A stretch of DNA of 5,593 bases, taken from NCBI RefSeq assembly GCF_000966975.1, contig NZ_JZWV01000304.1, positions 1-5,593 of the forward strand. Reading direction: 5' to 3'. Each line of letters starts with the position of its first letter. The first letter of the stretch is position 1. Below, piece by piece: positions 1 through 5,111 of this stretch. Origin of the DNA: Streptomyces katrae (GTDB lineage: Bacteria > Actinomycetota > Actinomycetes > Streptomycetales > Streptomycetaceae). Below the pieces are notes generated by a model. That model saw only the letters and a program-made list of their open reading frames with translations. It had not been told where the DNA came from and ran no database searches. A program made the position numbers and the translations under genes.

Positions 1-445
1 AGGCCAGCGTGTTGGGGCCCGGCGAGCGCCGGGTGGACAGGGCCGCGGGCAGCCAGGGATGGCGCAGCATGTGGGCGCGCTGCAGGCGGGCGACGGCCTT
101 CAGGCCCGCGCGCCAGTCCCCGGTCGGCGGAGCCGGGACCGCCAGCTCGGCACTGACGTGGTCGACCATCAGCTCCAGCAGCGTCTCCTTGTCGGGGGCG
201 TAGCTGTAGAGCGACATGACGCCGGCGCCGACCTCGGCCGCCACGCGCCGCATGGTGACGGCCTCCAGCCCCTCGGCGTCCGCCACCGCGACGGCCGCGA
301 CGGTGATCGCCTCCCGGGTGAAGGAGGGCCGGCGGCCCCTGCGCGGCTCGGCGGGACGCAGCCAGAGCCGTTCGGGGTCGACGCCGCCGGCGCCGGACCT
401 TCCCTCGCCGGACTTTCCCTCGCCGGGCATGGTCTCGCCGGGCAT
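1..445 (-). CDS. TetR-family transcriptional regulator (3' end outside window)
   Basis: DNA-binding repressor-type regulator, cytoplasmic. 148 codons are visible before the left edge cuts the gene. Residues ~1-40 form a Gly/Glu/Arg-rich tail. Residues ~43-60 form helix 1. The helix-turn-helix follows at ~62-81 (TMRRVAAEVGAGVMSLYSY), leading into the usual DKETLLELMVDHV helix. The ensuing DWRAGLKAVARLQRAHMLRHPWL stretch looks like the start of the tetracycline-repressor-type C-terminal ligand-binding domain. I chose ATG at 445 because AGGGAG lies 9 bases upstream. An in-frame ATG at 430 is the alternative, but it has only the repeat sequence in front of it. The gene is divergent from the hydrolase gene across a 101-bp gap containing a 27-bp inverted repeat, so autoregulation and control of the hydrolase are likely (inference). 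The ligand is unknown. The N-terminal tail is encoded by a degenerate 15-bp tandem repeat. Confidence 0.9.
   Translation of the reverse strand, partial: MPGETMPGEGKSGEGRSGAGGVDPERLWLRPAEPRRGRRPSFTREAITVAAVAVADAEGLEAVTMRRVAAEVGAGVMSLYSYAPDKETLLELMVDHVSAELAVPAPPTGDWRAGLKAVARLQRAHMLRHPWLPAALSTRRSPGPNTLA
386..445 (-). repeat. Degenerate 15-bp coding tandem repeat, about four units
   Basis: Read on the minus strand, the first 60 bases of the TetR gene are four 15-base units (445-431, 430-416, 415-401, 400-386). Each has a codon pattern of Met/Lys/Arg, Pro/Ser, Gly, Glu/Ala, then a variable codon. The first two units share ATGCCCGGCGAG exactly. The third shares TCCGGCGAGGGA with its neighbourhood, and the fourth is the most diverged. 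They encode the MPGET, MPGEG, KSGEG, RSGAG tail ahead of the DNA-binding domain. Because the period is a multiple of three, gain or loss of units would keep the frame and only change tail length. Confidence 0.7.
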
Positions 446-506
446 CGTCTCGCACTCCCTGTCGGTGGCCTTCGGGGCGGGTGTCGCCAGGTCATCCAAG
501 CATGAT

Positions 507-533
507 CTATTCTCGTACATCGTACGGGAATAG
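507..533. promoter_or_regulatory. 27-bp inverted repeat, probable TetR operator between divergent genes
   Basis: The left arm CTATTCTCGTAC (507-518) and right arm GTACGGGAATAG (522-533) are reverse complements at 11 of 12 positions, around a 3-bp centre ATC. This is one of the few AT-richer spots in the window. It lies 2 bp before the hydrolase Shine-Dalgarno sequence and 61 bp from the TetR start codon. TANNNT-type -10 candidates fall inside it on both strands: TATTCT at 508-513 on plus and TACGAT at 524-519 on minus. I see no convincing -35 for either, so the exact promoters are uncertain. Size, symmetry and placement fit a TetR dimer site that would block transcription both ways. Which protein binds is inferred from adjacency. 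Confidence 0.75.
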
Positions 534-535
534 AT

Positions 536-540
536 GGAGG
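536..540 (+). promoter_or_regulatory. Strong ribosome binding site of the hydrolase
   Basis: GGAGG followed by a six-base AGAGAG spacer precedes ATG at 547. This fixes the hydrolase start over the out-of-frame ATG at 534 and over upstream in-frame codons that would read through the operator. Confidence 0.85.
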
Positions 541-546
541 AGAGAG

Positions 547-2252
547 ATGCCTGCACGCACGCCCCGCGCCGGGTCCGGCGCCGAAGCCGCAGCCGGCCCC
601 GCCTGGATCCCGCCGGCCGGAAAGCCGCCGCTGTCCTCCCGGATGATGAGGGCGACATGGCGCGGGCTGCCGGCCCCACGCCACCCGGCCGGGTGGGAAC
701 CGGGACTGGTGGTGCCCGCCGCCGACGGCAGCCCCCTGCTCACCGACCACTGGTTCCCCCGGGCGGAAGGCGACTTCCCCACCCTCCTGGTCCGCTCGCC
801 CTACGGCCGGGGCATCCCCTGGTCCCCCATGTACGGCCTGCTCCTCGCCGAGCAGGGCTTCCACGTGGTCGTGCAGAGCTGCCGCGGCACCGGAGGCTCG
901 GGCGGCGAGTTCCACCTGTGGCGCAACGAGGCGGCCGACGGCCAGGCCACCGTCGCCTGGCTGCGCGAACAGCCCTGGTTCGACGGAAGACTGGGGACCG
1001 TGGGCCCCAGCTACCTCGGCTACGTGCAATGGGCCCTCGCCCTCGACCCGCCGCCGGAACTGAAGGCGATGGTCGTACAGGTGGGCCTGCACGACCCCCG
1101 GGCCCTCTTCCACACGGACGGCGCGCTGCAACTGGAGAACGCCCTCGTCGTCGCCCTGGGCATGACCTACCAGCACCAGGGCGCCCTGCCCTTCATGAAG
1201 GCCACCCTGCGCCTGCAACGCCGTTTGCGCGAGGCGACCGGGGCACAGCCCCTGCGCGGAGGGCACGTCCGCGCCCTCGGGGGTGAAATCCCCTGGCTGG
1301 ACCAGGCGATGGCGCACCCGGACGCCGACGACCCCTACTGGCGGGGTGCCTCGCTCGCCGAGGCGGCGGACCGGCTCCGGGTGCCCACCGCCCTGATCGG
1401 CGGCTGGCACGACGCACTCGCCGGACAGACCCTCGACCAGTACGCCCGGCTGCGGCGCGCCGGCTGCGACACCACCCTGCTCGTCGGCCCGTGGACGCAC
1501 ACCTCCGCCTTCCAGCGGGGCTGGCCCGAAGTGTTCGGCGAAAGCCTGGCCTGGCTGCGCGCCCACCTCTGCGGGGACCCGTCCGGTCTGCGGCCCACGC
1601 CCGTGCGCGTCCACCTCGGCGGCGAAGACCCCTGGCGGGACCTGGCGGCCTGGCCGCCGCCGGGGACCGACACCACCTGGTACGCCGCCCCGGGCGGACA
1701 CCTCATCGGGCAGGCCCCACGGACGGCGCGCCGCTGGCCGCCTTCCGCTACGACCCGGCCGACCCCACCCCCTCCCTCGGCGGCCCGCTGCTCTCCCGCA
1801 CCGCCGGACCGCGTGACAACGCCGCCCTGGAGTCCCGTGACGACGTCCTGACCTTCACCGGCCCGCCCCTGGCCGAGCCGCTGGACCTCATGGGGCCGGT
1901 CTCCGCACGGCTGACGGTCTCCACCGACACCGGGCACGCCGACGTCTTCACCCGCCTGTGCGACGTGGACCCCCAGGGGCGTTCCGTCAACGTCTGCGAC
2001 GGCCTGGGCCGGGTCCGCGCGGAGTCGGGGGAGGAAGCGCGGATATCCGTCCCGATGGGCGCCACCGCCCACCGCTTCGCCGCCGGCCACCGCATGCGCT
2101 GGCAGATCAGCGCGGGAGCCCACCCCCGCTACGCCCGCAACCCCGGCACCGGGGAACTCCCGCTGGACGCGGTGGCCTTCACCCCGGTGCGCGTCACCCT
2201 GCACACGGATTCGGCCCTGACCGCGCGGCGGCCGGAGTCCCCCGAGGGGTGA
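547..2252 (+). pseudogene. CocE/NonD-family alpha/beta hydrolase (X-Pro dipeptidyl-peptidase-like), interrupted by a one-base frameshift
   Basis: The family is serine hydrolases acting on acyl esters or X-Pro peptides (cocaine esterase, glutaryl-7-ACA acylase, X-Pro dipeptidyl-peptidase). The substrate here is unknown. Residues 1-390 (547-1716) hold the alpha/beta-hydrolase and cap domains. They show an oxyanion-type Tyr86 in RSPYGRG, the nucleophile Ser155 in GPSYLG, Asp289 in GGWHDALAG and His318 in GPWTH, so the triad is complete. No signal peptide is seen, so the product is probably cytoplasmic. The frame is then lost at the C run 1715-1718, giving 44 aberrant residues and a stop at 1849-1851 (434 aa). 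In the frame one base back, the normal family C-terminus resumes at TDGAPLAAFRYDPADPTPS and runs to the stop at 2250-2252, forming the PepX_C jelly-roll. One added C gives 568 aa, a normal family length. No other damage is visible, so a sequencing indel or a very recent mutation is likely. The gene is probably repressed by the divergent TetR protein. Confidence 0.88.
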
Positions 2253-2309
2253 GCCCGTCGGTACCATGCGTGCCATCGGTCGGACAGGGCAGGGCGGGAC
2301 GGGGCGGCG

Positions 2310-3278
2310 ATGAGCGGGTACCACGACGGCGGTTTCGGGGCTCCGGGAGGCGGTCCGCCGCCGGCCGGACGGCCTCCCCAGGGCACCCCGCCGCCGCAGG
2401 GGTACCCGTACCCGCCGTATCCGCCGCAGGCGAACCCCTACGCGCAGCCGGTCCCGCCGCAGGCCGGGCCCCACTCCCCGTACCCCGCGCACCTGCCGCC
2501 GCCCCCGGCCGCGCCGCCGCACGTCGAACCCTCGCGCGGCCGCAAGATCCTGCGCGGGATCCTCAACCCCTTCCACGCCGCGCAGCGGACCTTCCGCCCC
2601 TCACGGGCCGGGATCGTGCACGACCCCCGGGTCCGCGTGCTCCAGCTGTGGCGGACCGTGCTGGGCCTGGTCGCCTGGGTGGGGCTGACGCTCACCTACA
2701 AGGGCGTCGTGAGTGCCGCCGACGTCAAGGCCGCCGCGGACGATCGCTTCGGCCAGAGCTGGTCCAGCGTCCTGGTCCTCGTCTGCACCTTCCCCGTGGT
2801 CGTCGGCGCGTTCGTGGCCGCCGCCCGCGGCCCCCTGCGCGGCCTCTACCTGCGCCGGGCCCTGCGTCCGCTCGGCTCGGTCCTGGCCGTCATGGCGTCG
2901 ATGGCCACCTTCCCCCTGGCGATGGCGCCGGAGTCGGCGGGACTGCGCGAAGCCGTCGGGCTGCCCGGGAAGATCGTCATCGGCGTGCTCTGCTTCTGGT
3001 CGCTCGGTTTCGCGCTGTACGGCATCGGCCTCTCCCTCGTCCATGTCTTCCGCACCGCCGACATCCACGAGGTGCTGCCACCGCTCCTCGCCGGAGTCCT
3101 GGTGTGGGAGATGGCGCTGCTGGACGTGGTCACGGGCGCCTATCCCCAGGTCCCGGCGGCCGTCCGGACGGTCTTCATCCTCGGCGCCCCCGTCACCGTC
3201 ACGGCACTGTCCTGGTGGGAGCTGCGCCGCCTGGGCCGCCGGCACGGGCTGACGGTCCGAGGGGCCCTCGGCCGCTGA
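2310..3278 (+). CDS. Integral membrane protein with proline-rich N-terminal tail, function unknown
   Basis: I do not recognise the family. The protein has 322 residues. Residues 1-75 are Pro/Gly/Tyr/Gln-rich and low-complexity (for example GYPYPPYPPQANPY). A basic stretch follows at ~75-105 (SRGRKILRGILNPFHAAQRTFRPSR). Then come about six hydrophobic helices near 111-129, 151-171, 187-206, 221-247, 255-276 and 284-303, ending in a short basic tail. The pattern suggests a cytoplasmic disordered tail and basic inside loops. Such Pro-rich tails are common on actinomycete membrane proteins and can mediate protein contacts at the membrane (family knowledge, not shown here). The start is ATG at 2310 with a weak GGGACGGGG upstream, and the Pro-rich tail begins directly after it. 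The gene begins 57 bp after the hydrolase stop on the same strand, so read-through is possible, but no functional link is evident. It ends convergently with the amidase gene. Confidence 0.85.
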   Translation: MSGYHDGGFGAPGGGPPPAGRPPQGTPPPQGYPYPPYPPQANPYAQPVPPQAGPHSPYPAHLPPPPAAPPHVEPSRGRKILRGILNPFHAAQRTFRPSRAGIVHDPRVRVLQLWRTVLGLVAWVGLTLTYKGVVSAADVKAAADDRFGQSWSSVLVLVCTFPVVVGAFVAAARGPLRGLYLRRALRPLGSVLAVMASMATFPLAMAPESAGLREAVGLPGKIVIGVLCFWSLGFALYGIGLSLVHVFRTADIHEVLPPLLAGVLVWEMALLDVVTGAYPQVPAAVRTVFILGAPVTVTALSWWELRRLGRRHGLTVRGALGR

Positions 3279-3284
3279 CGGCCC

Positions 3285-3304
3285 CCGGGGCTCTCGTACC
3301 CCGG
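3285..3304 (+). terminator. Hairpin just after the membrane protein gene
   Basis: CCGGGG (3285-3290) and CCCCGG (3299-3304) form a perfect 6-bp stem with an 8-base loop, starting 7 bases after the stop codon. There is no T run, as is common for high-GC actinomycete terminators. Termination activity is inferred. Confidence 0.45.
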
Positions 3305-3331
3305 CGGCGCGGTGGGCCGGGCGGCCGGCCA

Positions 3332-3367
3332 GGACCGTGAGGCCGGGAGCAGCGGGCCGGCCGGTCC
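3332..3367 (-). terminator. GC-rich hairpin just after the amidase gene
   Basis: GGACC (3332-3336) pairs with GGTCC (3363-3367), and GGCCGG (3341-3346) pairs with CCGGCC (3357-3362). This gives an 11-bp stem with a 4-base bulge and a 10-base loop. It starts one base past the amidase stop codon on the minus strand. With the hairpin at 3285-3304 it would separate the two convergent genes. No T tract follows. Confidence 0.5.
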
Positions 3368-3368
3368 G

Positions 3369-4187
3369 TCAGCGGGGGAGTGCCGGGCCGAGCAGGCCCT
3401 CGGGCAGGTACTCCGTCAGGGCGCGGGCGACGGCCTCCGGGTCCGCGGCCCAGTCGGCCGGGAGGTGCGCGGGCCGGCGCGGCACCGGTACCCCGAGGTC
3501 GTCCCCGAGCCGGCGGGCCACGTCCTGGCGCAGCTTGGGCAGCAGCGCGTACAGCCTGTCGCCGGGGCAGGCGGTGCTGTTGAAGTCCCGGTGCCCGTAG
3601 ATCTCCGAGGCGGGGACCCCGTACTGGCGGCAGACGTGGGCGCACAGGTCGGCGAGGGCGGCGAACTGCGCCGTGGGAGGCTCCTCGGACGTGTAGGTGC
3701 CCTCGGTCTCGATCCCGATGGCCACGCTGTTCTGGCCCACGCAGTGGGCGGCCCGCACCAGTTCGTCGCCGGCGCCGAGCGTGGACAGGCTGTTGTGCCG
3801 GCCCTCCAGGACGAAGGCGCCCCGGCTGACGGTGAAGTGCTGGCCGGTGTCGATCCAGCCCTGCATGTCCATGTGGTAGGTCTGGACGGCCCGGGCCAGG
3901 GCGTGGGCCCGTTCCCGCGAGTAGTCGGTGACGTTCGCCGTGGCCGTGTGGTGGACGATGATCCGCTCGGGGCGGGCGGCGAGGACCACGACGTCCTCGG
4001 AGGGCTCCCGGGCTCCCCAGCCGGCGCAGGGGGTGATCTCGGGCACCGTGAAGCCCCCGCGGCCCCCGGGCGCCCCGCCGCCGGTGGCGGCGCGGGCCGT
4101 GGCGGGCAGGAGGCCGGCGGATCCGAGCGTCAGCGCGGCGAGGACCACGCTGCGGCGGGAGAACCGGTGGGAGGGGGTGGACGTCAT
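3369..4187 (-). CDS. Tat-exported N-acetylmuramoyl-L-alanine amidase / peptidoglycan recognition protein
   Basis: The protein has 272 residues and belongs to the amidase_2/PGRP fold (T7 lysozyme relatives), which cleaves the MurNAc-L-Ala bond of peptidoglycan outside the membrane. An SRRSVVLAALTLG motif at residues 10-22 is a twin-arginine signal, with likely cleavage after ARA (residue 33). The catalytic domain spans ~65-225. Zinc ligands are His79 (IIVHHTAT), His199 (GHRDF) and Cys207 (TACPGD), with the His-to-Cys spacing of 8 found in T7 lysozyme. The GWIDTGQHF segment has Gln116 where T7 lysozyme has catalytic Tyr46, and Thr205 sits at the Lys128 position, as in many PGRPs. Residues ~230-272 form a Pro/Ala-rich C-terminal extension. 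Start ATG 4187 is preceded by AGGCGG at short spacing and opens directly into the signal peptide. The gene stands alone between terminator-like hairpins. Likely roles are wall turnover or attack on other bacteria (inference). Confidence 0.92.
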   Translation of the reverse strand: MTSTPSHRFSRRSVVLAALTLGSAGLLPATARAATGGGAPGGRGGFTVPEITPCAGWGAREPSEDVVVLAARPERIIVHHTATANVTDYSRERAHALARAVQTYHMDMQGWIDTGQHFTVSRGAFVLEGRHNSLSTLGAGDELVRAAHCVGQNSVAIGIETEGTYTSEEPPTAQFAALADLCAHVCRQYGVPASEIYGHRDFNSTACPGDRLYALLPKLRQDVARRLGDDLGVPVPRRPAHLPADWAADPEAVARALTEYLPEGLLGPALPR

Positions 4188-4260
4188 GGGGCCGCCTGTT
4201 CCGGTGGGGGACGGGCACCCATGGAAAGGGACCGGACCGCGCGGGGCACGCAGGCGCTCC
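4188..4260 (-). other. Upstream region of the amidase gene, no clear promoter
   Basis: This 73-bp GC-rich stretch must hold the 5' untranslated region, and possibly the promoter, of the amidase gene. I see no convincing -10/-35 pair and no inverted repeat in it. The repeat and hairpin cluster starts directly beyond it at 4261. Confidence 0.4.
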
Positions 4261-4277
4261 GACGGCCCGCCCGGATG

Positions 4278-4293
4278 GTCCCCTTCGGGGGAC
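4278..4293. other. Perfect hairpin with TTCG loop
   Basis: GTCCCC (4278-4283), TTCG (4284-4287) and GGGGAC (4288-4293) form a 6-bp stem closed by C-G over UUCG when read as plus-strand RNA, a known extra-stable tetraloop. As minus-strand RNA the loop is CGAA. It may act as a second terminator behind the hairpin at 4309-4342, or as structure in a leader RNA of the amidase. The sequence does not decide between these. Confidence 0.6.
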
Positions 4294-4308
4294 GGCCCGC
4301 CGTACGCT

Positions 4309-4342
4309 GACGGCCCGCCCGGTACTCCCGCAGCGGGCCGTC
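4309..4342 (-). terminator. Strong hairpin terminating the secreted protein/lipoprotein unit
   Basis: GACGGCCCGC (4309-4318) and GCGGGCCGTC (4333-4342) form a perfect 10-bp stem with a 14-base loop, 15 bases past the lipoprotein stop on the minus strand. There is no U tract. It is the strongest simple stem-loop I found in the window and is well placed as the operon terminator. Confidence 0.65.
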
Positions 4343-4357
4343 GGCGCTGAGGGCCGG

Positions 4358-4567
4358 TCAGTTGTTCTGCGAGGCGTCCGCGTCCGCCTGGGCGGCGGCG
4401 TTCTCGGCGGCGTCCAGCTTCGCCTGCATGTCCGCGGCCTGGCCGTCGGCCCCCGCCGACTGCTCCGCCTTCGGGTGGGCGTTCCCGCCTCCGCCGCAGC
4501 CGGTCAGCAGCAGGACGGCCCCGGCCGCGAGGGCGGCGAGTGCGGCGCCGCGGCGGGCGGACCTCAC
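4358..4567 (-). CDS. Small lipoprotein, function unknown
   Basis: The precursor has 69 residues. Residues 1-23 are a signal peptide (MRSARRG, then an Ala/Leu-rich core) ending in the lipobox LLTGC with Cys24 as the lipidation site. A Gly-rich linker (GGGG) follows. The mature chain is short (~46 residues), acidic and Ala-rich, with a likely helical segment at ~46-65 (DMQAKLDAAENAAAQADADA) and an SQNN end. I chose GTG at 4567 because it overlaps the upstream stop as GTGA, AGGGG sits about 5 bases before it, and it places charged residues directly before the hydrophobic core. ATG at 4588 would add seven residues and lie inside the upstream gene. The four-base overlap implies translational coupling with the 138-aa secreted protein. 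The mature protein would be anchored to the outer face of the membrane. No family is recognised. The short Ala-rich helix recalls Lpp-type lipoproteins only in general shape. Confidence 0.85.
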   Translation of the reverse strand: MRSARRGAALAALAAGAVLLLTGCGGGGNAHPKAEQSAGADGQAADMQAKLDAAENAAAQADADASQNN

Positions 4568-4980
4568 TTGGACCCCTGCGCGGTGCACCAGGTGGAGACG
4601 GCCTTCAGGTCCTCCTGGCGCTTCTGCAGGGTCGTCACCAGGCTCTTGCGGAACGTCAGACGGTCGTTCAGGTAGGTCTGGATCTCGGTGTGGCCCGCGT
4701 TCTTGGCCTCGGTGACGCGCTGCTCCAGCCGGGCGATCGAGCCGGGGACGGTGGCGTCGCCGTTCAGCCGGTTCAGGGCCGTGCCGATCCGGGACTCGGT
4801 CTTCGGCAGGCGCTTGCAGATGGCCTTGGCGCCATCGCCCTTCGGCGCCTGCTTCGCGGCCTTCGCCGGCGCGGACGGGCTCGGCGAAGCACTGTCGGCC
4901 TGCGCGGGGCCTGCGGACAGCAGTGCACCGGCCAGGGCGACGGCGCCGATCGCGGCGGCGGTCCTACGGTTCGCGAGCAT
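4564..4980 (-). CDS. Secreted small helical protein, function unknown
   Basis: The precursor has 138 residues. A Sec-type signal peptide covers residues 1-28 (MLANRRT, hydrophobic core, SAGPAQA), with cleavage before Asp29. A Ser/Pro/Ala/Lys-rich linker runs to ~50. Residues ~51-134 are predominantly charged and probably helical. Two cysteines, Cys55 and Cys132, sit at the two ends of this region, so a disulfide could staple a helical bundle (inference). There are no catalytic motifs or sortase or lipid signals, so the product is likely released or associated with its partner. ATG 4980 has AAGGGAA upstream and opens directly on the signal peptide. It is the first gene of a two-gene unit with the lipoprotein (GTGA overlap) and lies immediately downstream of a sensor kinase gene. 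A role in envelope sensing or stress response with that kinase is plausible but unproven. Confidence 0.85.
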   Translation of the reverse strand: MLANRRTAAAIGAVALAGALLSAGPAQADSASPSPSAPAKAAKQAPKGDGAKAICKRLPKTESRIGTALNRLNGDATVPGSIARLEQRVTEAKNAGHTEIQTYLNDRLTFRKSLVTTLQKRQEDLKAVSTWCTAQGSK

Positions 4981-5015
4981 GGTGGTGTTCCCTTCGGTGC
5001 GACGGGCCGGAGCGT

Positions 5016-5025
5016 GGGTGCACCG
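5016..5025. repeat. GGGTGCACCG copy inside the leader
   Basis: This 10-mer, containing the 8-bp palindrome GGTGCACC, recurs identically at 5080-5089. This copy falls just downstream of the predicted transcription start of the secreted protein gene, so a bound protein here could block initiation. Confidence 0.5.
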
Positions 5026-5035
5026 GCCGGACAGG

Positions 5036-5041
5036 ACGCTA
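5036..5041 (-). promoter_or_regulatory. Predicted -10 of the secreted protein/lipoprotein promoter
   Basis: TAGCGT on the minus strand fits the actinomycete TANNNT -10 pattern. No good -35 lies at normal spacing. Instead the TTGTG tandem repeat occupies the -35 region 5 bp upstream, as at activator-dependent class II promoters. The predicted start near 5029 gives a leader of about 48 bases. Confidence 0.5.
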
Positions 5042-5046
5042 GGGAG

Positions 5047-5068
5047 CCTTTTTGTGGATTCCTTGTGA
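5047..5068. promoter_or_regulatory. Tandem 11-bp repeat, probable OmpR/PhoB-type response-regulator site
   Basis: Two adjacent 11-mers on the plus strand, CCTTTTTGTGG (5047-5057) and ATTCCTTGTGA (5058-5068), share the core TTGTG at the same phase, with six of eleven positions identical. It is strikingly AT-rich for this DNA. Winged-helix response regulators bind head-to-tail dimers on direct repeats of about 11 bp overlapping the -35, which is the arrangement here. The adjacent sensor kinase gene suggests its partner regulator as the binder (inference). Confidence 0.55.
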
Positions 5069-5079
5069 CCGCAGGCACC

Positions 5080-5089
5080 GGGTGCACCG
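5080..5089. repeat. GGGTGCACCG copy upstream of the response-regulator site
   Basis: Identical to 5016-5025 and 64 bp from it, about six helical turns. The two copies bracket the predicted promoter and its TTGTG repeat. A third GGTGCACC at 4582-4589 is within coding sequence and may be chance. Confidence 0.5.
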
Positions 5090-5091
5090 CA

Positions 5092-5111
5092 CCCCTCCCG
5101 GCCCCTCCCGG
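5092..5111. repeat. Perfect 10-bp tandem duplication CCCCTCCCGG
   Basis: CCCCTCCCGG occurs twice in direct succession (5092-5101, 5102-5111) between the kinase terminator hairpin and the promoter of the secreted protein gene. One helical turn per unit would suit a protein site, but simple slippage in GC-rich DNA is equally possible. Confidence 0.5.

Larger units (their letters stand above)
4261..4342. repeat. Three direct copies plus one inverted copy of GACGGCCCGC
   Basis: GACGGCCCGCC occurs at 4261-4271, 4291-4301 and 4309-4319. The first and third copies are identical over 14 bases (GACGGCCCGCCCGG). The inverted copy GCGGGCCGTC lies at 4333-4342. The inverted copy could pair with any of the direct copies, so alternative stems are possible. 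The cluster fills the gap between the lipoprotein stop and the amidase upstream region. Confidence 0.75.

Noticed and set aside
169..1701. 510-codon open frame on the minus strand across the TetR gene and the hydrolase
   Set aside because: It is a shadow of high-GC coding DNA. Its translation is Arg/Gly/Pro-rich and low-complexity, and it crosses the operator and two real genes with recognisable domains.
1711..1722. Programmed -1 ribosomal frameshift in the hydrolase
   Set aside because: No canonical slippery heptamer and only four Cs. I noticed no strong downstream stem positioned for stimulation. An indel explains it more simply.
2262..2267. TACCAT as a -10 for the membrane protein gene
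   Set aside because: It fits TANNNT but has no -35 partner at usable spacing. A single hexamer is too weak to annotate.
1335..2576. 413-codon open frame on the minus strand opposite the hydrolase
   Set aside because: Arg/Gly-rich translation without domains, antisense to the hydrolase and the start of the membrane protein gene.
1958..3340. 460-codon plus-strand frame overlapping the hydrolase 3' end and the membrane protein
   Set aside because: Pro/Arg/Gly-rich nonsense. The alternative frame gives clear transmembrane helices, while this one has none.
3199..4218. 339-codon minus-strand frame over the amidase
   Set aside because: Out of frame with the amidase. It lacks the signal peptide and zinc motifs, and its composition is dominated by Arg/Gly/Pro.
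3312..4310. 332-codon plus-strand frame antisense to the amidase
   Set aside because: No recognisable domain and typical antisense-shadow composition. The amidase on the other strand is certain.
4582..4589. Third GGTGCACC as a regulatory site
   Set aside because: It lies within the coding sequence of the secreted protein (Trp-Cys-Thr codons), so its sequence is explained by the protein.
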